Shown: positions 21,101 to 33,100 of the stretch, piece by piece | How the letters are laid out: every line of letters starts with the position of its first letter | Numbering within the stretch: the first letter of the stretch is position 1 | Made by a program: the position numbers and the translations under genes | Assembly: GCA_020747065.1 (NCBI GenBank) | Contig: JAGMVK010000009.1 | Coordinates: 806,001 to 870,000, forward strand | Direction of reading: 5' to 3' | DNA length: 64,000 bases | From: Cadophora sp. MPI-SDFR-AT-0126 | Taxonomy: Eukaryota; Ascomycota; Leotiomycetes; Helotiales; Ploettnerulaceae | The notes under the pieces: generated by a model | What the model saw: the letters and a program-made list of their open reading frames with translations, nothing else | The model's database searches: none | Told to the model about the DNA's origin: nothing

Positions 21101-23472
21101 TTAATGTTCGTATCCGGCTCCACGCTGCCAAGGACTAGAAAATGTTAGCTCACGAGCATCGACAGATTTTGGAATTATTACCTAGCGCTATTGTTGTTTC
21201 TATATCCCGCAGGACTTGCAGTATGTTGTGATCTATATGCCGCTGAAAGGTTCGAGTTGGAAGAATCGCGGTATGGACTAGGCGATGGTCCTGGTCTGCC
21301 ACCCATTAAAGGAACATCACTCAGATTACGGTTGTCGTTTTCGTACATCCCGCGATTGTTGTCCTGGTAATTTGGTGGAGGTCCACGACCGGCTGGGAAC
21401 AGTGGAACAGATGGATCTACGGGTGAGTGAGGAGGCTCTCTATATGCTGCTCCTGAGTTGGCGGTCGAGGGAGGGAGTGCCTGATTTGCTGGGTTTCTCA
21501 TTGAATCGGAAGACCAAGAATCATTGTCATCGTCTAAGTCAAGGTTGTGCTTGTAGCCACCCTTCATGTCGCCTCTAGCAGTAGCTCCCAAAGCATCCAG
21601 CTCAGTAGTCAGCTGAGTTTGTGACTTGATGAAGGATGCACGGTCGTCGCTCATTGGCTGATATCGGCTGTCTGGGTTCTTTCGGACGAAGGCATAGACC
21701 GTAGCGATTAATACCAAAATCAAAAGGACCAGTGAGAATGCTGCGTTGAGGATGAAGAAGACAACTCCCACAACACCAGTCACTATGCCTGGCTGGTTGA
21801 AGACGTCCGTGAAGATGAGAAGGAAGATGGCGTTCACGAAGTTGACGGCACAGATAGCGATATTGAAGCTGTTGGTGCTCTTATCCATCCATGGTCGAAT
21901 AACACTGGCTCCAATCAAGATTACCGCCTCGATGAGCAACAATGCGATAGCCTGAACAGTTCCAGCGTTTTGGCCGAAAGCAATGAACATGCCCTTGACA
22001 ACGATATAGGCCAGAGTCGGGAGGATGAAGTAGTACGCAGTAGCTCTGAATTGAACGTAAAGAAATCCCCACTTGTTAAGAGCAGCCGGGTCAGAGTAGA
22101 GGATATATGCTGGGTTCTTGTGCATCTCCTCAGATCGCTTTGCAATGCGAACAACCTTGAGAGCGGCCCAGGCCAAGGTTCCAGTCATGCCGAAGAAGAA
22201 GAAAATGGCCAGAACCACCTCAGCTGGCGAGTCGACCTGGGTAAATTCCCACAAACAGAGAATAGTCATCTGGGGGAAACCGATGAGAACCATGCGGAAC
22301 ATGATGCCCTTCAAGACAGTGAACCAACCATTACGGAAATCCTCGAATTTGTCGCTCTTCATCCATTTCGATCGGATTGCAAGTTCGCAGAAACCCTTGA
22401 ACAGGGAGACGAAGATGATAGTGAAGACGATGAAGATACAGAAGAAAGCGAGGCCGGTCAAGAACAGGTTAGTTGCTTCGATGCCGGCCCGGAATGCAAC
22501 TCTCTTGATTCCCTTGACGACATAGGTTCCAGAAGCGGTCTCGGTGGCACGCTTGCTCAAGTTGTGAGCACGGGTGAGAAGTTTAATGGTTTCGTCAACA
22601 GATCGCTTGTTTAGTCCGGTACTGGTTGATCTCTTCTTCAGAACCTGAACTGATGTCGTAGTGAGACTGTTGAGAAGGGTACCTGGGGTTCCTCCAGTCG
22701 ACTTTTGATACCAGGTTGCAATAGTTTGCATGAAATCGACACGAATAATACCCATGGTCCATTGAAAGTTCTGGGTCCATGATTGAACGATAGGTGGGAG
22801 AGGCACCGCAGTCAATCCGACAATGGCTTGGGCCTGGAAGTATCCGAATAGAGACAACGCGTTCGACGCTACGTGTGCTGCAGTATTCGAGTGACCTAAA
22901 CCGGATGTGACGGCTGAAGCTACGAGAGCCATGCCAGCAATGACAGCAGTTGCCCATGAAACACCCTTTTGATCAACAGACTGACCATTGGAAAGGTTGG
23001 CCTCCACGCAAGCCAAACTGACATCTGGATTGGCCGTTGCGTTGATATGAATCTTGACGTTAGCATCTAGATCGGGGACACCGAATGCAATTCCCGGAAT
23101 TTTGCTGACAGCATCTTCCTCGAGCACCAAGTTGGACTGAATGTCGATCTGGCCAGTGGACATGGGGCACATTCCAGCCAAGTCCATATTACATGGATCG
23201 AGAGTCTGCTTCAAGAACCTGTATCCGTACGCAAAGACTTCAATTCCGAAGGAGACATTGCCTTGAATTGAAGAGACACCGACAACATCGAAAGTAAGGG
23301 TCCTGTTATTCGGTGTGAAGACGACATTGAACAGACTTGCTGTAAAGCTCGAGTTATCCTGGCAGGTATTGAGGGACTTTGACTCGATTAATCTGACAGC
23401 GGACACGCCGGAGAAGAGGGAGAGGAGGGAGAGGATAGAGATGAAAGGCGAAATTAATATCGAGGACCGCAT
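21101..23472 (-). CDS. FLC-family (flavin carrier / TRP-like) membrane protein
   Basis: Two exons (21182-23472 and 21101-21134) give 774 aa. A signal peptide (about residues 1-25) leads to an ML-like lipid-binding ectodomain with conserved cysteines (NTCQDNS, DPCNMD, MCPM). A TRP-like domain of about nine membrane helices follows, then a long Pro/Ser/Asn-rich cytosolic tail. FLC proteins are fungal ER or plasma-membrane proteins linked to FAD transport, calcium homeostasis and cell-wall integrity. Without splicing, the frame ends at NNNSAR; a 47-nt intron (21135-21181, branch GCTAAC) adds a 34-nt last exon encoding PWQRGAGYEH. That short Trp/Gly tail is typical of filamentous-fungal FLC proteins and supports the splice. 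Which FLC paralogue it is cannot be decided here. Confidence 0.9.
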
Positions 23473-26293
23473 GATTGCGAGTATATGTTTACGGAGCCCG
23501 TCGAGGCGTGTAGGGTGAGTTGGTATGGCCCGGAACTCCCGATTGAATCGTGGAGTCTTTTGTATCCGGGAAGTGTCGAACCTCCTCCTTCAATTCTTTG
23601 TCGCACCCTTCTGTTCAAAGTAGTTGTTCTTTAGATGCTTGTCTTGAGTCCTTAAACAGGTGGTTTGCTGTGCCTGCGGGTTCCTGAATGGCCTGCAGGT
23701 GACGGATGAGTGGTGGTAGCGAGGGGCGTGGAACGATCGTATCGAAGAGGTCGTGAATGGGGAGAATCGCAGAGGATTTGTGAGGGTTCCAGCTCACGTA
23801 ACGAGTGATATTGCGAGAGATAGATGGCAGAGTATTCGATCGAGACGAACGAGAGACGTCGACCGGAGTGGTGTAGTGTTGATGGGGGGTATCGAAGTTG
23901 TTGATAAGGAAAGAAATGAAGGGGGTTACGAAAGGGACAGGATGGAATGTAGTCGGAATCCGGACTGGGCTGGCTGGCTGGCTGGGTGGTGCAGATGAGT
24001 AGGCTGGGCGGCGACTTGGAGCGCGAAGAACTTGGGAGGGAGGACGAGGAGAGGAGACAATGCGTGGGTCGAGTGAAGCCAAGGGGTCGACAGTAGAACA
24101 GGAGACGTGCGTGGGAGTGGCGGAGCAAGCAGCTAATCTCCATACAGACCCAATCATTTCCCTTGAATCTTACCATATCCAGATTGGCGTAAATAACTTT
24201 AAACAGATCTATTACGCGGCTCTAAATACACGCCCTTGCTGGCTTGCTGTTGCGGGTGTTCCTCGCCCAACCATTTGTCTGTCTGTGATCTTCAGATCCG
24301 GTTGCTCGCCAAAATAATCCTGGATGCCCCTGAATCCAGTTCCAGATTCAGCTTTCTTGATTTGACCTCAGCCAGATACTTTTGAAAACATACATATTTC
24401 TCGCCCAGGTCTTCAAGCAAAGACAGACAGTGGACTGATCAACGAAGGGCATTCCCTCTAATGAAGTCAACAAAGTCATACTCGTCAGCGCTCGTGTTCA
24501 TATCCCAGCCATCATAGTGTTTTCGAATATCAAGCAAGCCCTTGGCCACTGACTGCCACTGATTGCCACACTGCTTGCATTCCAGCCTCCAAGGACCTAA
24601 CAAGAAAACCAAGACACGCACCAAGATGTCACCAGAAATCACTGACTTCATCATCTCATCTACAACGGCCACTACTCAGTGAACCCGCCTGCCGAAGTCT
24701 CCGCGCTAAACCAAACCCCTTCTGCTCTCCCCGGCCTGATCAATGGATGTTTGGTCTTCCGTGAGCCTGCAACACATCGCGTCTGACGCTGGGCAGAGGG
24801 GCGCTGAAGGGAGTCAAATAATCTCCTTTCTCTCCGTTCTGGCGATTGACAATTTGCACTGCCTCCTCCACAAGATTTCACAAGACAAATAAGAATTGGG
24901 AGCCTCGTATTTCAAATACCGATCTCCTCCATTCCCTTACCAATTCTGGAGTCCGAGTCGCTGGACTAAGACATCTGCGCCCAGCACCACGACGACTGCG
25001 CGTATCTTCAGCGTATTCGCACCAGTACGCGACTGACCGACCGACTCCAAGGGCTTAGAGAAACCATCCATACATCCTAAACCCATAATTAATTTCACCA
25101 AATTAAAATACATCTACTCGTCTTATCCCATTTCATCCCCAGATACGATCCATTTTGTGCATACCCCAATCTCTACTTTACACTTCATCCTACACTCCCC
25201 GTCACTCAGTATTAATTGACGATTTGATCTTAGATTTTTAAGGTTCAAAAGGACAGCGGAACGGTACCTAAACCTCACTCATCCCTTTAATTCATCTCTA
25301 TGTCTAGTCTCACGATGAAGCCGTCTTCCGTGCATACTGCAAAATAATCTGAAGTTTTGCTCTGCTCCCTCACTCAACACAGACCACGCATGCATGAAAT
25401 CCCTCCGTCACTCCTTCATAACTAGACGTGTTTTTGGTGACTCCGATAAACGTGCAACGGTCCAACCGTGCGCTTCAAACCGCCCACCCGATGTCTTGAA
25501 GCAACACCTGTATCAAGTTCGGCCCCATGTTCACGACTGTGGGTCAACGCTGCGAAGTCTGCGACGAATGATCTCTTCTCCCACGGCTCTGGGGACAAAA
25601 CAAGGCCTCATCCGGTTTCCGATTTCTGCTGAAGATTGAAAAAGCTTCTCAAAATCTTCTTTGCACGTCATGGCACGTCACGTAATTTGTTTAAAGATCT
25701 TTTTCGTCTGGACTCGATTTCAAATGTTGATCCGACTTCTGGGGATCTGTTTAGCCTTGAAGAGCCCCTGAAACCCTCTATTTTTAGATACTGGTCACGA
25801 GGGTCGTTCAGATGGGGATATTTGAGCGTTCTGAAGTACCAACATGCAGAGAGGCGGGGAAGAAACACTACTACAAGCCCCAGATCATCGCAATGATTGT
25901 TTATGTTTATCTTGCTGTTGCAGTAAACAAAGAACGAGTGGTATCTTGGCATCGACCCAAATCCTGCACCTTACAGGCACAAGTAGACCAATGAGGAAGC
26001 ATGTCTCGGTAAAGCCTCACAACTTTAACCTCGTCGAAAGTAACAAAACATGAATGCAACATTGAAAATGGCATGCAATCCAGAGGTAGCAAATATCTGA
26101 ATACAGTCATGTAATTTTCAAAGAAAATAGAATCCAAAGCCCCGAGTATTTAACGTATTAGACAAAAATTCTTACCGAACCCTCCGTATCTTGCCGATGA
26201 CAAAACCGCAATCCAATCCTCAACCTTAAATCTAAATCTCACGATCCTCTCCTTCTCCTCATCCCCTTGCAAAACCCCCCGACCACCATAACA
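23473..26293. other. 2.8-kb region without a supported gene
   Basis: The first part is the promoter and CT-rich leader of the FLC-like gene; two overlapping long ORFs (23615-24176) are compositional artefacts. A 77-codon frame at 24439-24672 with a CKQCGNQW pair of cysteines is somewhat protein-like but unsupported. Towards 26293 lies the thioesterase promoter with C-rich leader. No tRNA or repeat seen. Confidence 0.45.
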
Positions 26294-28084
26294 ATGCCAT
26301 CCAAACTCCGACCAATTTCTCTCTCACATCTCACAAGATGCCTGCGGATATCTCATCCACGTCCCCAATTACGGCTGTTCTCTTCAACCTCGCGAAGAGC
26401 AACAGATGGCGTCTACGGCGAGCTAACAGCCATGCGAACGCGGACCCCCTTCATCGAAGCTTTCCGCAAACAACAAGCTGGAGAGGATCCATCTCTGGCC
26501 GTACCGACTGCTATCCATGAGAGAGACATCTCGCCCAAGAGTCCAAAGGAGAGCTTTACGCGGGTTGTAAGTCATCACGTGCTCACCATGATCATCGTCA
26601 TTCCTTTATCTACCAGTTCAAGGGAAAGAATATTGATGGTTTCGAATTCTCTTCATGTTCTCCTATAGTTCCTTTATCAGTCGCTTCTAAGATGAATATT
26701 AACTCTTTCTAGATCCTCCCTCTAGCCCGGGATCCCTGGCTTCTAGACAGCTACATCAACAGCTCAGGGCACATCCGTCTGGGGACCATCTTTATGGATC
26801 TCGATGCACTCGCCGGTGTCATCGCTTATAAACACACAGGCGATTCCGTAATGACGGTAACAGCAGCCGTAGACCGAATCACGCTCAAACATCCCCTGAG
26901 CGAAATCTGTGATCTCGAGTTGACTGGACAGGTTAGCTTTGCCACGGGGAGGAGTAGTATGGAAATCTCGATTCAAGTTGCGAAGGCGGCGAAGGAGGGG
27001 GAGAAGAGGACGGATGAGGATGTGCTTCTCACTTGTGCGTTTACTATGGTATGTTTTCATCCAGACGGCGGACCTCGCTTGGGTGGGGTGTGGGAATGAG
27101 TGAGACGGTTGCTTATGGAGCGATAGGTCTCGTTGGATCCGACGACTAAGAAGCCTGTTGCTATCAGTCCTCTTATAACCGAGACTCCAGAGGAGAAAGC
27201 TATGTTTGCTCAAGGGTGAGATACTTCTTAATTCCTATGACTCAAGGCTTCGCTTATCAGGGGATTGCTTCCGGCTCTTCACGACGACTAAGCTGCATCA
27301 TCTCCATTGTGCTAATTCATCTTTAGAGAAGCAAACTACACCCGCAAGAAGTCAGCTGCAGCACTCGCTCTAAGAAAGCAAACCCCCAAGTACGTACACC
27401 CCCCTACTGAGCTCCCGACACTACACTCAATCCCCATATTTCCTAGAGGGTCATACTAACACCACCCACAGCGATGAAGAATCCGACCTAATCCACCAAA
27501 TCTGGCTCACCCAGCAAGACTACCACAACCCCAACACACCCACGCGGAAACCCGCCTCCGCGCTCTACATGCGCAACACGACCATCCAATCCGTGCAGAT
27601 CATGCAGCCGCAATACCGCAACCGCCACAACTTCATGATCTTCGGCGGCTTCCTCCTGAAATCCACCTTCGAGCTAGCCTTCACCTGTGCCTCATCCATC
27701 TCGCACACCCGCCCTACATTCCTCTCCTTGGATCCCTCCGTGTTCGAGAATCCCGTCCCGGTAGGCTCGGTTCTCTACCTGACTGCCACGGTCGCGTACT
27801 CGGATAGCGAGTTGGTGGAGGATGGACTGCTGGATAAGAAGAGTCCGGAGGGGTATAGCCGGATTCAGATTAGGGTAGATAGTAAAGTTAGGGATATTGA
27901 GCATGGGGAGACAAAGCCGACGGGGACGTTTAATTATACCTTTGAGGTTAAGAGGGATGTGCGGATTGTGCCGGAGACTTATGGGCAGTTTATGATGTTT
28001 TTGGATGCGAGGAGAAGGTGTAGGCTGGTGGGGGAGAGTGTGGACGGAGTTGGTGATGGGAAAGGTGGCGGGATCTTGGAGTAG
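26294..28084 (+). CDS. Mitochondrial acyl-CoA thioesterase, ACOT9-like double hotdog
   Basis: Five exons (26294-26566, 26713-27048, 27127-27215, 27327-27389, 27472-28084) total 1,374 nt and encode 457 aa. The enzyme hydrolyses acyl-CoA to free acid and CoA. The N-terminus is Arg/Ser-rich with few acids, consistent with a mitochondrial presequence. Two hotdog domains follow: one around HIRLGTIFMDLDALAGVIAY and CDLELTGQVSFATGRSSMEI, the second around NRHNFMIFGGFLLKSTFELA, where the family's N-x-x-G-x-x-FGG arrangement is visible. Length and order match ACOT9/ACOT10-type proteins. The first intron (146 nt) is long for this window. The start is the first ATG of the frame; an upstream in-frame TTG at 26267 is not a start. 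Confidence 0.92.
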
Positions 28085-28908
28085 TGTTATGAGAATGGTC
28101 GGCGTTGAAGTATGAGTAGGAGGATGAGCTGTTGAGACAATCACATGGACGGCCATGAGAAGAGCCACATGTGTGTTAATCTTGGCGAGTGATCGTCGTT
28201 CAACAGGAAACATTAGAGTGCTATCCGGTTTGGACATTGAATTTGAAGGAGGGTCATACATATTTAGCTAGGTACACATATTTTGACAACACCGAAGTCC
28301 CATTGCCGAGAAATTATACAGAATTCTCGACTTCTTCAGGATCTCATTTCCAAGAGCTATAATACCAATGGCTACATTCGTCTCAGGCCTTCAGAATATT
28401 CTCAAACAGTGTTATTTTTAAGCGACAACCAGGAAAGACACAATTATTGTTCTCGTCATCTGGGATTACAGGACTTAGATCTGTAAACCTTTTCGGAAAA
28501 GGTAAATTACACCTTGCTTAAGATACCAAAAGGTAACTCTACAAGTATTTGGAGCCGCAGCTCTCGGATATCGTGAACATCACAACTAGGCAATAAGGAG
28601 AGGCGTTATCATAGAAGTGAATATTATATTTGCTTTGAAGCATATTCGAATACACATCTATACCCAACTACCTCATAATGCACAGTCTATGCCATCATCA
28701 TAGATACATCAAATACACCTCCTATTCTAGACTAGAACCATACGAGGCCAACTATCCATGTTCATGAATCGGCTTTACAAAGCACAAATCTATACCTAAT
28801 GACACACCCGCTGATACGCCATCCAGTCCAATCCAATCCTGTGATAGCCATCTCCATGCCCATCCAGACTGTTTGCAACACAGCAAGCAAGTGCGCCGAC
28901 AACACCAA
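28085..28908. other. Convergent 3' flanks, no gene seen
   Basis: AT-rich spacer between the thioesterase and DUF3433 genes, whose stop codons face each other. Nothing recognisable beyond short random ORFs. Confidence 0.5.
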
Positions 28909-31709
28909 TCAATAAAACTCATTAAAATCCCACGGCCTACTCGCCTTGCGCGCATCATCCCCATGCTTGTACGCACTAACTAGCTCCTCTTCATCAACAC
29001 CACAATGCATCTCGCCATCCCTCCCCACAAACCAACCCAATCCATACGTCTTCCCCACACTAGCCAGCTTCCTCACCATCTCATCATTATTCATCTTCTC
29101 CGTGCCAACGAAGTCATACAGCATTTTGCTCTGGTGGATAAAGGCCAGGATGGAAGCGATGGTGTTGGGCTGGCGCGGGAGGAAAGGGTGCCGACGGCGG
29201 GAGTAGACGAGTGTGGCGACGAGGCAGAGGAAGCTGATTATGAAGATGGCGAGGCTGAAGGAGAGCCAGAAGGAGAGGAAGGTTTCTTCGCCGGCGGTAT
29301 CGCTGTCGTGAGAGTCTCGACGATCGTGCGGAGAATCTGGTCCGTCGGGGCCGGGGCCTGGACCGCCGCCTTTGGTGAAGTTCATGCCAGAGACGTTTGC
29401 GAAGGAAGTAGAGCAAATGGTGAGGATCTCGGCGAACACGGAGCCGAGCCCTACCATACCAACGAGGAAGTGGCCATTGGCGAAGGCGCGGATGGGCATC
29501 CAGCCAAAGGCCATGCCGGTGTAGTCTAAAGTGAGGATTTTGGGGGAGGCGTGGCGTTTGGATAAGATGTAGAAGGGCTCAATCATGCGAACATCGGTTT
29601 CGAGAGTGCCCCAGGCCAGCTTAATGCAGACGGCAAGTGCTGTTAGAAACCATGGGACTTTTGTTGTGAGTGGATTCGCGGCGTGAACGAACAAGATGAT
29701 GGGAATGACGATCATGAAGAGGAACATGCCGATGATAAAGGGAATGCCGGCCACAAGCCTGAGCATGAGGGGGTGAGGGTTTTCTTGTCGGGTTTGTTGA
29801 TCGTATTTGTCTTTCTCTTCTTGCGTGAGAGGAACTTTGTCTTCAGGAGCAAGCGAAGAATTCCTCAGGGAGTATCGATGAGACTTGAGTGTTTGGTGAA
29901 TCAACTCAGGCGTTGCTGTATCCATGTTCTTGAAGTCCATCAAAATGTGACTTCGATTAGCCATGGCAGCGATGCCAGCAATCCCCTTGACATCAGCTAC
30001 AAGACCGGACGGCCGAGTTCCGAGTTGCCAAACGAGAAATGACCCGAGTCCTGCAATGAGGATCAGAATCCCACTCAGTACCCGAGACAGAATTGCATTA
30101 ATGACGATCTCTTGCTCGTCCTTGAACTCGGGTTGATCTGATCTTTGGCTCTTCTTGAGCTCTATTGAAGCAGCTTGGAGTGTGGGGACAAGCGATACTG
30201 CCATCAGCGTGGCGAGCGAGGAGACAGCAACTGCATAGTGCTTGTAAGTCAAGGCTCGGATAGGACGTAGGAAGTTGAAGAAAGTAATGTAGTCAACCTG
30301 AACGAAGTCAGAACATGTCTCGCCAAATCAGTAGTACATAAATGATTGCTCACATTGATCGACTCGGCAGCCAGGGCTCCTCCCTGCCTGGAGAGCTGGT
30401 AATATGCCTCCAGCCGCTTGACCTCAAAGTCTGTCACCTGCCACAAGACACCAAAGGATACAGCCACCAACGTCGGAAGATATTTGAACGTGAAATAACT
30501 CCAAGTGCTAAGATTTGACGCCGAAGTAAAAGTATAGATGGCTCCTTTCTGAAGCAGATATTCTTGAGCGCCAGCCAGGATAACTGAGATCACAATAAGT
30601 CCACTTATGTACGGCCATCGCATCGAAAATGGCTTCCAGTTATCCTGCGGGTAGAACACTTCCACCGTGGCTACAGGGATAGTGTTCTTACGTGTCCCTG
30701 TCTGGTTTTCGATTTGGTCAAAGTTCACAGACGCAGAACTGTCGCCAGCGAATGAGCTGATGTCAACAGTTGGTTCTTCCACGATGACCTCAATAATCTC
30801 TCCGCGCTTATTCGCTTCGATCTGACCTAGTTCCCGTACCGTTTGCTTCCTAGTCAGACCGGGATTTCGTTTGAATGATGGACTCCGAAACGACATTCCC
30901 CGTGACAAACCCCCTGGTGTCTTCGGGGTTACAGGTGCATTAGCATACAGATCCGTACTCCTTATCGTAGTATCTGGCTTCCATCCAGCACCTAGACCTC
31001 CAGTGAGAATACCAGCGGCTTCTTGGCGATTGACTTCCCTGAGTTGCTGCTCATTTTGCGGAGGCCCAAGAAATGATGAGACGTCAAAAGCCATGGGTGA
31101 AAGAACAGTTGCTTCCGTATCCTCTTCATCCACAGAGGCATAAGCCGTTTTGTGACTAGACATGCCCATTGGCATTGCAGCTCCCAACAGACTCATATCG
31201 ATCTCCTCTCCCTCATGGATTGTGCCATGTTTCGTATTGAGCAAAGAACTAGTCGACCCGGACCTTCTGCTCGAAAAGCGCCTCGACGATCTCGTGGATT
31301 TGCTCGGTCCCACGTTCGGACTTGATATGGGCTCATAAGACTGCGAAGCTCGAAACATATTGAATCCCGACCTAGTAGTGGGAGAGGGCGTGCCGACCCG
31401 TAGTGTCTCTGGTAGCATTTCCGACAATCTGCTATGACTCCTGGAGCCCTCAAATGGCGATGCCATACCCGAACTCCCACCCGAAGATATCTGAACCCGA
31501 CTGGTATCCACTTCATCTCTCGATAGGGATCTGGATTGCTCTGAAGTGGGCGAAGGTAGCGAGACCATAGAATCTCGATGATCAGTCTGATAGCCGCCCA
31601 AGGAACTGACATCTGATAGTGACGAGCCCTGATGCCTCAAATCTGGTCTCCTGGGATTGGAACCGCCCCACGGGTAGGGATAGCCATCGCCGGAGCCAGA
31701 ATTGGCCAT
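28909..31709 (-). CDS. DUF3433 multi-pass membrane protein
   Basis: Two exons (30354-31709 and 28909-30297) joined across a 56-nt intron (donor GTGAGC, acceptor CAG) encode 914 aa. The first ~330 residues are Ser/Arg/Pro-rich and disordered. A membrane region then starts with WKPFSMRWPYISGLIVISVI and continues with SYFTFKYLPTLVAVSFGVLW and FEVKRLEAYYQLSRQGGALA, hallmarks of DUF3433. The second exon repeats the pattern (PWFLTALAVCIKLAW, then MIEPFYILSKR) and ends with RRRHPFLPRQPNTIASILAF, another family signature. DUF3433 proteins are fungus-specific and have no established function. The two ORFs look like two genes but are clearly one. The start is the first ATG after an upstream stop. Confidence 0.9.
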
Positions 31710-33100
31710 GCCCTAACGTAGATATACTGTTACTTCCCACCTTCAATATATCCAAGGCAACGAATGATGCGAACTTGTAACGAACGTAAGAACTGCTAGG
31801 AAGGCGTCAGAACAGGCAGCACCGAAAAGACACCAGCAGGTCTCGAAGGATTCGAATCGTGGCTTACCCAGCGCAATTCAATCGCCCCGCGCAAATGAAC
31901 CTACCAGCGACTGACCGCCAGCCCTGGAGGGAAGCCTAGACTATCTCTCTCAGCGCCTGTCCCGGTTCATATGCTATTCCTCCGCAAGTATCGCCCTTCT
32001 CTATGATTCTGCACTGTGTCCGGATTGTGTCACCGTCGCTCGACGTCCGCAAACGCGGCACAGTACCTGCTTGTTGGTTCGCGCGGGCTCCGCGGTAAGG
32101 CTGATTCGCAGACGCGCTTCAAGATCACAGAAGAAACAACAAACAATGCGATCAGATGAGCGAGAAATCGTGGGATGACCCCATCAATCGATACAAGAAG
32201 AAATGAACTGTACCAAATTGAAGCAGAAAGAGATGACGGAAACGCCATTTCGGCGCTGGGGGATCAGATGAAGCCGATTCTCAGCCCTGGCCAAGAAAAG
32301 CCCCCAAACCCTTGCACCAATCCAGCCGCAAAGTCTCAAAATAGCCCAGCATAAGGGCTCAGTCCCTCGACATCGAATGAAAGCTCTCTTACCTTGTCGT
32401 TCTGAAATCGTGGGTGTAGATTATGAGGCCCGGTGCAGGCGGCCTTTTTACCTTATTTGCACTATATAAGGCTGACGATTGACGGTTATCGATGTCATCA
32501 GTGGAATGTCAGGATGCTCCGGGCGCTCGGGTTTCTCTGGGGTCAATACAACACAACCGCTTGGCAGCGGTACCATATGCAGGGTTAAGGAGTTGACGAT
32601 GCTGACAGGCTCCCAAAGTTCATTTTGAGTGATGACTAACAGGGGTTTGAAACACTGGATGACAACTTTAAACAGGTGAAAATCCACGACGTTGTAGATT
32701 TTGCTAGCAGCTTGGAGGCGTTCATTGTTGAGGAATGTATATCGCAAACAGCAGATATGTTACGGTCACGGAGGTCGAGCTCAAAGGACCCAAAGGGGGG
32801 TGAGTAGTTGTGCTGCAAGCGAGAAGGGTAGGACAAGGAGTTGGCCGTACTTCATAAGCTACAAGGAAAGCTAAGACTTGTAATCCGAGTCGTAGTCAAT
32901 TCATCTTAGTTGTCACTCATGATTTGACAGAAAATGCGAAGGAGGTTTGTTGTATTCTATAAATGATTCCATTTGTTTAACTGTTCTCTTAAGGAGGTGG
33001 TGTTTACAAACTCAGTTCAACCTCCCCACTCCAACAAGTTTTATTAGAAAAGGGTTTAACTGTCTACTATAGTCAGAATAAAAGAGGCGAAAGGAAACAC
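31710..33100. other. Intergenic: DUF3433 promoter and wetA 3' flank
   Basis: 1.4 kb without a supported gene. The minus-strand ORF at 32448-32747 has no recognisable features. Part of this may be a long 5' UTR of the DUF3433 gene. Confidence 0.5.

Noticed and set aside
23615..24176. Two overlapping ORFs of 174 and 180 codons on the minus strand
   Set aside because: They use different frames of the same CT-rich leader, and their Ser/Pro-rich products follow the base composition; neither has a domain.
28909..31709. Two separate genes (447 and 486 codons)
   Set aside because: The 56-nt GT-AG intron at 30298-30353 joins them in frame and the DUF3433 family spans both halves.
31845..31875. GATTCGAATCC-like word resembling a tRNA T-arm
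   Set aside because: The flanking bases do not form a T-stem, and no acceptor or anticodon arm can be drawn around it.
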